Assembly: GCA_029204225.1 (NCBI GenBank)
Contig: CM055101.1
Span: forward strand, 44,948,180 to 45,012,179
Direction of reading: 5' to 3'
Length of the DNA: 64,000 nt
From: Diphasiastrum complanatum
Lineage: Eukaryota; Streptophyta; Lycopodiopsida; Lycopodiales; Lycopodiaceae
Made by a program: the position numbers and the translations under genes. This document shows positions 11,214 to 23,100 of this stretch, one piece after another; within the stretch, counting starts at the first letter, position 1, and every line of letters begins with the position of its first letter. The notes under the pieces were generated by a model that was given only the letters and a program-made list of their open reading frames with translations, made no database searches and was not told where the DNA came from.

Positions 11214-14200
11214 TCGAAGAAGAAGATGTTTTGCAGGTATTGCAAGCACAATAACTATGAGATCCAGGATTGCCGAATTCTCAAAGCGAAAAATACAGCC
11301 AAACAACTTGATCAACAAGCAAATACAATTACAGCATCTCCTGAAGTCGAAATGGACGAAGGCGCTTTTATGGTCAAAGACAAATACACAAATTCAGATG
11401 ATTCGTGGTTTCTGGATTTTGGAGCTACTCAACGTATGACCAATCATCATGAGATTTTCCATATATGCCTTACAGCACAAAGAAATATGTTCATCTTGCT
11501 GATGATAGCACTCGCATAGGTGACGGTATTGTAAGATCAAAACTCCAGCATGATCAATTCAAACTATTGTCAAAATTCTTGTATGTTCTTAAATTCTCTA
11601 CAAATATGTTATCAGTAAGTAGAATTACAGTTTAGGTCATAAGGTGGAGTTTAAGTCTGATCAATGTAGAATTATCAATAGGAGTAATAAGATTCTTGCA
11701 CTCGGCAAGAGGCATGCATACTTATGTAGAATGGCACATTGTTATTCTAATTTTAGTCAAGCCTTGAAAACTTATGTTCTTGTCAATAAAGCATTACTAT
11801 GGCATCATCGCTTAGGACACTTGAATTATGTATTTGTTTCGAACGTGTCCAGACAATCTCTAGCACTTGATCTCGACTATCCTTCTGGCAAAGTTGATCT
11901 CCCTGTCTGCTATAGCTGCATTCTTGGAAAGCAAACTAGGATCTCTTTTATATCAAGTCATAGGCATGCAACAAAAGTTCTGTTAGATGTTGTTCATTCA
12001 GATATATGTGGGCCTATGCAAACTCCATCTTTGCTAGATGCAAAGTATTTCATTACCTTTATTGACGAATTCTCTAGAAGAATAGTTGTTTACTGAAATT
12101 AAGCATAAATCAGAAGCTTTCATTAAGTTCAGACAATTCAAAGAGCATGCAGAAAATCAAACTGGCAAACGAATCAAAGCACTGAGGTCCGACAATGGGA
12201 GAGAATACATCACCGACTTTAAGGAGTACTACCTTGACAACGACATTGAGCAACAATACATTACCTCCTATTCGCCTCAGTCAAATGGTCTTGCTGAGAG
12301 AAAGAACAGAACCTTAGTCGAATCGACAAAGTGCATAATATCACATGCGTCACTTCCAAAGTCCTTCTAGGCTGAAGCTGTATCAACAACAAACTATATT
12401 CAGAACAGATGTCCTACTAAAGGTCTCTCAGACAAAATACCATTCGAAGTTTGGACATATACCAAACCTTCTTTATCAAACTTACGAGTTTTCGGATGTA
12501 CTACTTATGCGCAGATTCCTCGTGATCTCAGGAAGAAGCTCGACTTTCAGAGTATCAAATGTATTTTCATCAACTACATTGTGTCAGATCAAACTTACAA
12601 GTTGTTCGATCCCATCGAGTCGAAGATATTCACTAGCCGGGATGTCATCTTCATCGAAGATCAATTTATCGACCTCAAGGGAAAAGGCAAAGCCCATGTA
12701 GCCGACTTGTCTGACTCCTCCGACATATCGAACTTCGAGGTTCCTCAGTCGACTATTCTCATTGAAGGTCCAAGCTCATCTACTTTCGACGAACAACATA
12801 TCAATGGCGAATCCGAAGATGATGATGTTGCAATTCAGCAACTACAGTATGATAAAAATAATCGACTTCCTCTATTCCCCAGAAGATTATCAAGAACTAA
12901 CAGACCACCTATCAAGTATATCGACGACTTTGCAGCCTACCTTGTTCAGGAGCCGACGACTATCGAAGAGGCACTCAATAAGCCCAATTCCAATCTTTGG
13001 AAAGAAGCTATCGATAAAGGGTATTCATCTTTTATCAAGAACCAGACATGGACGATTGTCGAATTACCTACTAGTAGAAACGTAGTTGATTGCAAATGGA
13101 TTCTCAAAGTCAAGTACAAAGCAAACGGAAGCATTGACAGAAGAAAAGCCCGACTTGTCGCCAGAGGATTTTCTCAGGTATACAACGTCGATTATATTGA
13201 GACCTTCAGTCCAATAGTCAAGCATTCTTCTATTCAACTTTTATTATTGTTTTATGCTGCAACAAATTTGAAAATACATCAAGTGGATGTATAGACAACA
13301 TATCTTAATGGAGTTATTGAAGAAGACATTTACATGGTGCAACCCGAAGGTTATATTATTGAAGGTAGACACAATCATGTATGCAAACTCCATAAGGCAC
13401 TTAATGCATGGTTTCAAAGGATCAATGCTTTTCTTATTGATCACGACTACATACCAAGATCTTCAGATTCGAATGTTTACTTCATTATCCCTTTATATGT
13501 GGACAACACATTGCTCTTCGGCAACAATATCGATCTGATAAAAGAAGGCAAGACAATGCTATCTTCCGAATTCGACATTACCGATCTGGGCGAAGCTCAT
13601 TTCTGCCTTGGTATTCAAATCTACAGAGACAGAAATCCAAAGTTGATCTACATTACTCAGCAGAGGTACATCTGCAATAAGTTAGTCAGATATAATCTGG
13701 TTAATTGCAAGTTAGTTCTCTCACCAATGGAACCATGTCTCAAGTTGTCAAAGGACCAATGTCCTCGAACAATTGAAGAGAAGGAGCAAATGCGTGAGTA
13801 TCCTTATCATTCGATAATAGGATGTACGCAATGATCTATATCAGGCCAGACATAGCTTTTTGTAGTCAGCTCCCTAAGTCAGTTTATGACTAGCCCTGGT
13901 ATAACACATTGGAAGGCTCTTATCAGAGTCATGAGATATCTTCGAGCTACTATGGACTTTTGCATTTGTTATGGAGCAATCGACAACAACAAACTCAATT
14001 TACTTAGTGGTTACGCAGATGCAAGTTGGGCAGGAGATGTAGACACTCATAAATCTACTTCTGGATTTACATTCTTCCTCAACAATGGTCCTATTTCCTG
14101 GAATAGTCACAAGCAATGTTCGATAGCTCTATCTTCTACATAATCAGAGTATATCGCAGCCTCATAGGCTACAAAGGAAGCAATTTGGTTGAAAAACTTA

Positions 14201-14417
14201 CTTTCAGATATCAGTCTGAATCAATATGCCCCGACATTACTATTTTGTGATAATCAAACAGCCATTGCCTTGTCAGTCGGCCCTAGATTTCATTCTAAGA
14301 GTAAGCACATTGAATTGAAATATCACTATGTCAGAAGCAAAGTTCTCAACAAAGAAGTCAGATTGCCATACTGTCGAACACAATATATGACAACATATAT
14401 TTTAACCAAAGCATGAA
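11214..14417 (+). pseudogene. Copia gag-pol remnant, plus strand
   Basis: Domain order is that of Copia: a zinc-knuckle relic (CRYCKHNNYEIQDC, knuckle His replaced by Tyr), protease (FLDFGATQRM, catalytic Asp kept but the usual DSGAS altered), integrase zinc finger (HHRLGH..CYSC) at 11810-11930, integrase core (SDICGP, FIDEFS, RSDNGREY, AERKNRT) at 11995-12310, RT (CKWILKVKYK, GFSQVYNVDYIETFSPIVKH) and RNase H (GYADASWAGD, CDNQTAIAL). Most of pol from 12086 lies in one frame with stops near 12368, 13292, 13832 and 14141. The RT box reads YVDN instead of YVDD at 13496-13507, so catalysis would be lost. The 5' end is truncated at the junction with the minus-strand fragment. Confidence 0.85.
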
Positions 14418-14486
14418 ACTTGGATGCTCACAGAAAGTTTTGTGTAGAACTAAGTCTAAAGGTCAAGGCATTCATGGATTCAGATT

Positions 14487-14495
14487 AAGGGAGAT
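14487..14495 (+). other. Polypurine tract of the plus-strand Copia
   Basis: AAGGGAGAT lies directly before the LTR start TGTTGG at 14496, the usual plus-strand priming site of Copia elements. Confidence 0.65.
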
Positions 14496-14880
14496 TGTTG
14501 GATTATTCTCTTACTAATCGACTAATTGACATTTTAATCTTTGTCCAAATTTTATCCAGACCTGTAGATTTTTTCGTGTTTTTACACAGTCTGCATAACT
14601 ACTCAGAAACGACTCAAAGTGTCGACATTTTTTAAATTTTCATCTTTGGGATTTTCTCTCACTTCGGCTTTTTCACAAAATGCCAGATGCCTCAAATGTT
14701 AAGGAAATGACGTTGGCGAAGACCTTCACATTATTCGCATTATTCGCATGACAGTTTACGTTCATTTCTACAGAATTACGATTTACATTTAAATCTACAG
14801 ACAGACTGTTTATGACCAAAGCCACCGACTTGCACAGACAAGTAATTTCTGAGAAGTCCTAAGTGGATGGATGCCAACAC
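14496..14880 (+). mobile_element. Partial 3' LTR of the plus-strand Copia
   Basis: The LTR begins TGTTGGATTATTCTC and follows the reverse complement of the LTR at 4193-5439 as far as the ATGCCAACA segment near 14875, after which the two diverge. Only about 385 of some 1250 bases remain, so the right part was lost. The two LTRs belong to one family but are clearly diverged. Confidence 0.7.
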
Positions 14881-16393
14881 ACAAATGTGGAAAATACAAG
14901 CAAAACTAGAAATTGCCAATGTCTTTTGGTTGATCCCTTTATAGATCAAGTACATCCACTAGTTGTGTACTGTCCAGCAAGCCTTCACACTTGTGAAGAG
15001 TTCCTAGTCATCCAGATCCACCAATGGGAGCCAAATGTGCTCATTTCCCAAAGTTGACTATTCTCTTTGGCTAGAAAACAAAAAGCTAGTCTTCCACATT
15101 TATAGGAATATTCTCTATAAAATAGGATCTAATGGAATCTTCCTATCTTATCATTCAGAAGCTTATCCACACGTGTGAATGGTATCTTGACATGTGTGAG
15201 TAATAACTCATTCACATGGAAGTCCAATCTATTTACATAAAGTTTGACCAATTTGACCAATTTCAAGATTCTACTCAAAGGTCAATTTCACACTAGTGTA
15301 GATCTAGCTAAAATCAATCTAACTTTATGAAAGTGACTTACGTACATTCTTTCACACGTGGGAACAGACCTCACATGTGTGAGATCCTATTTTAGGTATC
15401 TACATCATTCCTCATGGCACAGTCACCTGCCTCCTAGGAATCCCCTTCGGCTTGCACCTTTATTTTGCCCAGTGCTCTAATTGGTTTTTGAACTCTTTTA
15501 TTGCTAAGCTTGCACCTTGGGAGCCTGGATGTATGTCCTTCGCTACCCGTGTCCTAGATATCTGCCATATTCTTTCAACTTATCCTATTTTCTTCTCTTC
15601 TATCTTTATCAGCACTTGTTGTCTTCTTGCTTCCATTGCCCGCTTGCTTCACCACTTCCTTTGAGCAGGGAAGTGCCCTCTTCTTCATTGTGCTGTATTC
15701 GCCCCAATCGCTGTGACAACGGAGTGGAGATCCTTGACCCTTTACTCAAAAACCAATCTTTGGTCGCTCACCATTTATCTTCCCTCGGTCTGTCGTAGCA
15801 CTAGCATTCCCTTCTTCTTCACTACTTGTCTCACACCATGTCATGTGCCATACCTCTCAATCCAAGCCAAGCAAGCTAGAACAAGGAGGTAACCACCACA
15901 CCTATGTTGAAGAGAACCAAAGATAAAGAATAAGCACAAGCTACCAGAAAGCTCATATCAAAGTGAAGCTCAAGAAAAGATGGATTCCATAATAGAGGGT
16001 GAGGAGTACATGAATTCATGTGATGGGGGGCACATGAGACCTAGCAAGATCAAGATCCCAAGGCTCACACTCACAAAGGAAGAAGAGGAGATGGAGCTCC
16101 TAGTTCTCTCAATTGCAAATGAGCCAAAAGATTCCAAAAATGATGTCTCTTGCCTACTTATAGACAAGTCCCCTAACTTAACTAAACATAACTATCTTGA
16201 AGGATAGTTAGCTCTTGTTAAGTATTATTTAGTCTGCATTGGGCCCTTAGTGGTCTATTATCCTTATTAATTACTTTGAAGGGCCCAAAGAGGGAACCAC
16301 CAAGGCTAATAGCTCGTTTTGGGCCTACAAAGCTTTAAATGGATATTATATTGCCTTGAAAAGCATTGATGTACTAAAAGTACATGACACACC
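14881..16393. other. No confident gene; cluster of CACACGTGTG-like palindromes
   Basis: I do not recognise a gene here. Between 14985 and 15390 six short inverted repeats of the form TCACACNNGTGTGA recur. An open frame at 15980-16207 (MDSIIEGEEYMNSCDG..) has acidic-basic character, no domain I can name, and no intron signals; it could be LTR or leader sequence of an unidentified element. Confidence 0.35.
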
Positions 16394-17460
16394 ATGGCCG
16401 CTCCTCTCTTGCTACGGGGGCCACTGACTACATTTGCTGAGCTCCTCAGTTTTGGTGGCTCTTTTCACTCCAAAGGGCCTTTCATTCTTAAAAATTTGGC
16501 CCTCGTCCTCCTGGACTTCTTCTCTCTCTTTCACTGGTCCCCTACTACCTCTCTTCCACGTGATGAGTCAATTTGGATGTCTACTTTATTCCCTCTTGAT
16601 TCATCCCTTTGATTTTGCTCTCATCACAGGCCAGGCCGTCTTGCCCTGGCAACTGATAAGGGCCTTTCTATTCCCCCTTTCCAACCTCAAACGCCTGTTT
16701 GGAAATGAACGTTCTCTCCTGGACCTTGACTCCCTTGTGGCGCTTGGCCTTCACATTGCCCTGATCGCTCTCCACCGCTGGCCGATTGGGAGCCTCTTTT
16801 TCTTCCTTCATTCCTCAGCTACCCTGCGACCCATCGTAGAGCCAACCCTTCTCTCCTTCCGTCTTACTTTAACACTAGATGGGATGGTTTGACCCGGCCC
16901 CTTGTGTGGAGTACCAGGTTTGCCACCATTTGCTCCATACATGTTGGCAAGCTCAATTACCTTGCTAACCGTATCATCTCTAAGTCCCTCCCCCTCCATG
17001 CCAATAGCCCTTTTCTCTCAGATTGCATGTGCCTGATTTGCAATTGCATGAGGAGTATGTCGAGCATATGTTTTTTCACTATAGTAGGCACCTTTGGGCA
17101 AACTTTGCCATGTTGCTCAGTTGATGGGTGCTCCTTCCCCAGCTCTCTGTTGATACCATATTGCTGGGAGATTTGCTTCACATGACTATAGATTCTCTCA
17201 TTTTTTTTTTGTTTGCAAGATGACTATGTTGTGGAAGCTTTGGATTTGGCGGAACCAGATGGTTTTTGACGGCTCCTCTTCTCCGCCATCAGTTGCTAGC
17301 TATTTTCACTTTGCTATGTATCTACTCTTGTACCTTACTTTTGTTTTGATGTTTTAGGTTGGACTGCCTCCTTGCATGGTGTGTGAATAGTCTTCTTACT
17401 CATTGTACAATTTTCCCCCTCTTGGGATAATAATATCCCTGTTTTCTATTTTTTTTTAAA
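16394..17460 (+). pseudogene. LINE 3' end (RT-associated zinc finger) remnant
   Basis: Around 17030-17110 one frame reads EEYVEHMFFHYSRHLWANFA, preceded by a Cys-rich CLIC segment. This matches the zinc-binding C-terminal region of plant L1-type ORF2 proteins (C-X2-C..EHLF.HC..W). Upstream frames at 16434-16990 are broken and only loosely readable. The stretch ends in T-rich sequence near 17450. Catalytic RT motifs are not visible, so only the tail of the element survives. Confidence 0.5.
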
Positions 17461-17867
17461 TGATGGGAAAACCCATGATCATACAAGAAGATTAAAGTAT
17501 TCAAAATAATATCGTAGAACGACAAAAATGAATTAAGCTACCCAATAGCTAATTAATATCCTCTTGGGATGGAGTTCCTCTGTCGAGATTTTCTTTTGGA
17601 TGTTTCTCATGTACCTTTTTTGATATCTAATAGTAACTTAAACTTTTGCAAAAAAGAAAATCAAAATAATGATGGTTAGATTATCTCGACTTTTTAAAAA
17701 TAGTAATAGTACCTTACACATTGTAAGGTATTTATTGCTCCATGAATTCCTATAATAATTATTTGAGGTGTAATATTGTGCCATTTAAGGCTTCCTCCAA
17801 ATACACTATGAAAGAATGTGTAGGTTGTTACTTGAATGTTAAATAAGTGTTTCTCTATTGTCAATCT

Positions 17868-17985
17868 CAATCGGGTGTGTGGGTAGAGTTATTAACTGTG
17901 GCCGGCCAGGCGCAAGCTCAATTCCCAATTGCTGCTAAGTGACATCTTTGCGGCTTTGTCCTTCCTTGGCATGGAAAAAAAAGAA
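17868..17985 (+). mobile_element. Candidate tRNA-derived SINE
   Basis: A stretch GGGTGTGTGGGTAGAG followed 30-odd bases later by CGCAAGCTCAATTCCC resembles the A and B boxes of a tRNA-type pol III promoter. It ends with CCTTGGCATGGAAAAAAAAG, an A-rich tail. The tail word TTGGCATGGAAAA also occurs at the 3' end of the LINE remnant at 33.96 and 34.19 kb, which would fit a SINE borrowing a LINE tail. There is no second copy in the window. Confidence 0.35.
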
Positions 17986-18199
17986 AGCGTTTCCCTAGAT
18001 ATATTTGAGAAGTTTTACTTATGTGTGTATGGTTTCTAAAATCTATATTTTAAGGGCATCGGCCCTGAGAGTGGGATAATTCTATCGTTCAATCATGTTT
18101 GAGGTTTGTGTGCAGTAGGAATGAAGGAAGGTTCTATGCTATTATTGTATGCCAGGCTCCAGCTACATAGATATAGCTTTCACCCTACTCCCAAATTCC

Positions 18200-18598
18200 A
18201 ATCCATATAAGACTACTTGCTTGATAATATATGAATAGTTGTGCGCGCGCGCGCGCGAGAGAGAGATCTATCCAGATCTGGGTCGTTCTTTGTGGTGTTG
18301 GTGTAGTTGCAGAGAGTAGTTTATCATCCATTGCCTCTGCTCAGTGCTCATCATTCATTCATTAATCTTTCGTTCATTTATTCATACCAATCCATAGAAG
18401 GAAGGAAGATCTGACTGACTGAGGATGGCTGACCTTGGAAACCGATTGTGAAGCTCAATTGAAGTTGGCGAGGGAAAACAACCTATTATGAAGGCGTGGG
18501 TGCAAGTTTGGAAGTAGCGTTTGGATTTGGTTGCTGTTGTGAGTTTTGTTTACTGTTGTTAGGGCAGGGTTTGGCGGCCACAAGGGAAGGGGGCTGGA
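18200..18598 (+). promoter_or_regulatory. Upstream region and probable 5' leader of the RABA gene
   Basis: A TATA-like CATATAAG lies at about 18204. A GC/GA microsatellite (GCGCGCGCG then GAGAGAGA) follows at 18243-18266. Two very short upstream reading frames precede the main start: 18425-18451 (8 codons) and 18488-18517 (9 codons, MKAWVQVWK). The transcription start is not determinable here, so whether these are in the mRNA is inference. Confidence 0.4.
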
Positions 18599-20194
18599 AT
18601 GGCGTACAGATCTGATGAGGACTATGATTATTTATTTAAGGTGGTGCTGATCGGAGATTCGGGCGTTGGGAAGTCGAATCTGCTCTCCAGGTTTACCCGT
18701 AATGAGTTCAGCTTGGAGTCCAAATCCACAATCGGCGTGGAATTTGCAACTCGTAGCATTAATGTTGATGGAAAGCTGATAAAGGCCCAGATTTGGGATA
18801 CTGCTGGGCAAGAAAGGTACGTGTATCTAGATTCTACACGTTATTGATGTAGAACGCCAGTCACTATTGCATTACGGTACGTGCAACATTTTATAACTGT
18901 CTCTCTTTTTACACTTTTTTCTGAAGTGAGCTTGAAATGTTGTTGGTTGGCATGGCCTGTCTACGTTGTTAAGACATAGTTCTTAAGTTTCTGAGTTTCT
19001 TCTTTACTTCTTGTTGAATGTACCCTGCTCCCCTCCCTTTCTGTCCGTTCATAATAAAACGAATCATCCGTACTCCCGCTCAGGAGCTCGTTTGGAGCGC
19101 AAAATGAAGTACCAAAGCCGCAGAAGGTTTGTTAAGTGAATACAGATTACCGAGTGTGAAGCGGCGACTGTCATCATTTGCCTAGCTAGCTAGCGAGGTC
19201 TCACACTGCTCAGAATATCAGCATTGTTTCCCTTCTATGATTTGATATTTGAACTTGTACATCCCTGCGAGGAGCACAACTGGCTGAGGTAGGAAGTAGG
19301 ATTAAAATGAGCTGACTGGAGATATACGATCGACATGACCAAGAAGACCTGAGATTACAAGGATTGCATTTCCCAAGCTCAAAATGTGAAATAAATTTGT
19401 CATTAACGTTAGTATCTTGAAGGTTTGAGAGAACGCCTTCTTAATGGCATATAGATTATTAGAATCTGTAGCTAAGTGAGGTAAAAGAACCAGATGACCA
19501 GCTGGGTGGATGAGCTAGTTAGATCTTCTTTCTTCTACATACTCTTAAGTCAAGCATCTAGGTCCCGACTTAACACTACTCATTCCTTGTAAACTTTTCT
19601 GGGAATTTACAGATTATTGTGAACCCCTAACTCCGGCATACTCTTTGAGACTACTCTAAACTGGAGGAATGGGCTGTGATGTACATGGAGGGAGGCACAT
19701 GCATTTTGTTTCGCAAGAATGGCTACTATCAGCAAGTAAGCTCGTGGAATTGTTGCAGGTACAGGGCCATAACAAGTGCATACTATAGAGGTGCAGTGGG
19801 AGCGCTGCTGGTGTATGATATCACGCGCCATGTCACATTTGAAAATGTAAAGCGTTGGCTGAAAGAGTTGAAAGATCACACTGACTCGAACATTGTAGTG
19901 ATGCTTGTGGGAAATAAGTCTGATTTGCGACACCTTAGAGCAGTTTCAGTGGAAGATGGGCAATTATTTTCGGAGCGCGAGGCCCTCTACTTTATGGAAA
20001 CCTCTGCCTTGGAGTCAACAAATGTCGAAAATGCATTCAAGCAAATTTTGACGCAGATATACAGAGTGATGAGCAAGAAGGCTCTTGATGTTGGAGAGGA
20101 TACATCAGGAGTGCCTGGTAAAGGTCAAACTATCAATGTTGGTAGCAAGGAGGATGTTACAGCTACCAAGAAAGTTGGATGCTGCTCAACATAA
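18599..20194 (+). CDS. Rab GTPase, RABA (Rab11) class; two exons
   Basis: Joining exon 1 (18599-18816) and exon 2 (19759-20194) gives a 217-residue protein, the normal length for plant RABA. All GTPase motifs are present: P-loop GDSGVGKS (20-27), switch I with STIGVEF, WDTAGQE (66-72), NKSDL (125-129) and ETSAL (153-157). The effector-loop IGVEF and the YYRGA and YDIT segments are typical of Rabs. The tail ends KKVGCCST, a double-Cys geranylgeranylation site. Resemblance is closest to the RABA1 group (MAYRxDE.YDYLFK start and PGKGQTINV near the C terminus). Plant RABA proteins direct trans-Golgi/recycling-endosome to plasma-membrane and cell-plate traffic. The ATG at 18599 is chosen because it gives this conserved start. 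No lesion is seen, and it is the only intact host gene in the window. Confidence 0.95.
18817..19758 (+). other. Intron of the RABA gene
   Basis: The 942-bp intron starts GTACGTG after ..CAAGAAAG and ends TTGTTGCAG before GTACAGGG. It interrupts the Arg codon of GQER/YRAIT after its second base. Reading through the intron would add 10 residues (YVYLDSTRY after QER) and a stop at 18845-18847, removing the NKSDL and SAL motifs. Confidence 0.93.
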
Positions 20195-23100
20195 GGCACC
20201 ATCCGTCCAGAACCAAGAATCTAGTTGCTGGAGCTTCTGTTGCGCAAACAAAACCTAATATGTACTATCTCTAGATCCATTAGATTCTGAACTTGCTTTG
20301 CTTGATTGGGTCTTCCGTGTGCTTGGAATGGCTTGAAATTATTTTCACTTCTTTGTTATTTTGTTCTTTTCTAAAGGGTATTAGGTGCATGAGTAGAACA
20401 GCTTAGATATATGCCATTTTGTAAACTAGGAGTTAGATACTTTAGTTGAATATTGCAAAATGAGTTTTTAGTTAAATTTTGTCGATTAGATTGGTGTGCG
20501 GCAAAGTTAATTCGAAGCATTAATTTTATAGAGATTCATTGTGGTACATTGTTTTCTACTTCTGTTGGTGCTCACTTCTTATTTAAGTTCTTTCATATAT
20601 GAACTTTTCCGTTGCAAGTATTCATTGATTAAGCAGGGAAATTTTTATTTTCAAGTACTGTTTCTGGAGCTGAGGAATTATTGTTAGATTTGTTCTTGAG
20701 AAATTTCAGAGAGTGGGCCAAGGTGAAGACTAATTTGAATCCTGGTCTGCTGGTGTGTTTTAGGGTCCTAGTAGAACTTAGTGTTGTGCAATGTTATGCA
20801 GTTTTGCTGCAGTTTTGGGTTTATTAAAGACCTGTTCTCTATAGGTGTGCGAAGCTTGTATTGAAATATAGACCCAGTGTTCAGGCATCTTGTATAGATA
20901 GTAAGTTGCACAATGTTTTGGAACGGCGCAGAATGAGCATTGAGGAATGATCCTTCTTTTTTCAGCATTTTGCCAGAAAGCTGTAAAAAAGACCAATATA
21001 AGTGATAGAAAGCAGTTTAGGGTGTATTTGGCAGTTCTGTTTATGGTCCCTACAAATTCTCAAGGTTTGAGGGAAACCTTTAGCAAAACTGTCGGAGATT
21101 TCAGTGAACATTCCAAAAGGCATAAAGATCTCATGCAAACAATATACAGCTAGAACCTGACAACTCACCATTAAACTGAAGAGAAAACATTAATTAATTT
21201 TTAGTACGGCTCAATGAAAACCATACCTTTTGATCTGTTCAATGAAGTCTTTGACACTTTTCCTTAAGTTTTCCTGTCGTTCTTTAGCAACAGCAAAAGT
21301 ATTTCCAGACTGTGCTTTTGGGAAGGGTATTAAGGAGAGAGATCGAGAGGGAGAAACCGAAAAGCAAGAAAAATTGAGCCTAGGCAAGGGAGAGTATGGG
21401 AAAGGTAGTTTGGCAACAAAGAATTCACAATCCAAAGAGGTGGCCGGCAATAGGGGGAGGCCAAGCAACAAATCAAGAAGGGCAAGGTAAGATGGGGAAG
21501 CCACCAAAGGGAGACTGAAATGGGGAGTTGAAGAGGGGAAGGCTGAGAAAGGGGTTTTGGAACAGGTAGGCATTTCGAGGAGTAGAGTGAGAATTGGTTT
21601 TTGTTATTGAATGTATCCATTGTCTAACAAAAAGATTTGAACTAGAAATTGATGTCATTTATGTGCTTTGTTGTGAGTGTCCACTTTCCATGACCATGTG
21701 CCTATAAGTGGAAGCTAATTAGATTTTGTAGCCTTGCATATCATGTAAGTGCTTTTATGATGTCATGAAAAGGTTTGTAACGGTGAATCCAGTGACACAA
21801 GGTTCATGTCATCTCCGTAGTTCCTTTTGAAGTTTTATTTGCGGCAAAGGTTCGTCTCTTTACCCTCAACTCAAAACGAAGCTCTTATGCAAGGCGTTGA
21901 CATTTTTGAGAGGCTCCGCAGGAGAAAGTATGATTGCCTTAAAAGTTACTGCCAAAGGCTTAGTTGACCTTGAGCCTACCATATTAGATTACCTATGAAC
22001 GTTCACCAAGCAAATTGAACATTTCAAACACATTCGTGGTAATGCGTTCTTTCATTCTAGTTAGACAATTGGCAGATCAAGTATGGTGCATTTTTTGCAT
22101 TCAATTTTTTCTCAAGTTTAGGTGGCCATTGCTGTACGTGACAATAGAGTCTCGTAGTCGAGAAATCTTAGGCCATAACAATTAGCATTACTTCATTATA
22201 AGGTTGATCATACCAAAAAGCAATAAAAGTTTTTAACAGGTTTTTGTATAAGTAGTTGTTTCATTTTTTTTTTCTCAACAAGCACTCATTTTCAAACATA
22301 TCGATTGACTTGCATTTGTGCGGTGAATATAAAAGATTGTCAAGCACTATTTTTGTCATTGCCAACAAGTGAGATATTGTGGCTAGGGTTGCATCTTGCC
22401 ATATTGTGGAGGTTTTTTAAAAAGTATGTGAATGTGGCACTATTATAAGTTAAAATTGTGAGGATGTAATATTATCAAACAATGACATGTTGATATAGTT
22501 TGTGATAATAATGATCAAAGCATGAAATTGACGTAACAACGATAGAGAGTACATGTAAGCCTAGAAATCAAACTGGCACGACAAAAAATCAGTGGGAGAA
22601 TGGGAGAACGTACAATTTATCGGGCATGTTTACAAATGTTAAATGCTCTTATTTTTACCTAATCATGATAAATAGAATTTGCCCTATTTTGAGGACTTGA
22701 TATATGTACATTCGGTAAGAAATGTTCTCAATAGTGTCAACAACAAATGTTGGGTGCAAACACCCAAACTTGGCATAATGGAGTCCACATGACATGTGAT
22801 TGAATTATGGACCGATGGTACATTCATTGGAGTATTTGCAGCATAAAGCTCCGCCTCCTTAAAAAGACAATGTCCTTGTCCCCATGTTGCTATGAAGAAA
22901 TTCAAGACATCTCAAAGTGAAGGCGAGGATGATGTCAAAATAAAAATGTTCTAGAAGAAATATTGGTATTGACGTTGCAACATATTGATTGCCAACGTAG
23001 AGAGATGGGTCTCAAAATTAACAAGAGAAAATGAGTGCTCATTGTGATACTAACGAGCTTGTGATACGAATGGACAAAGAATTTCAAATTAAAGTACATA

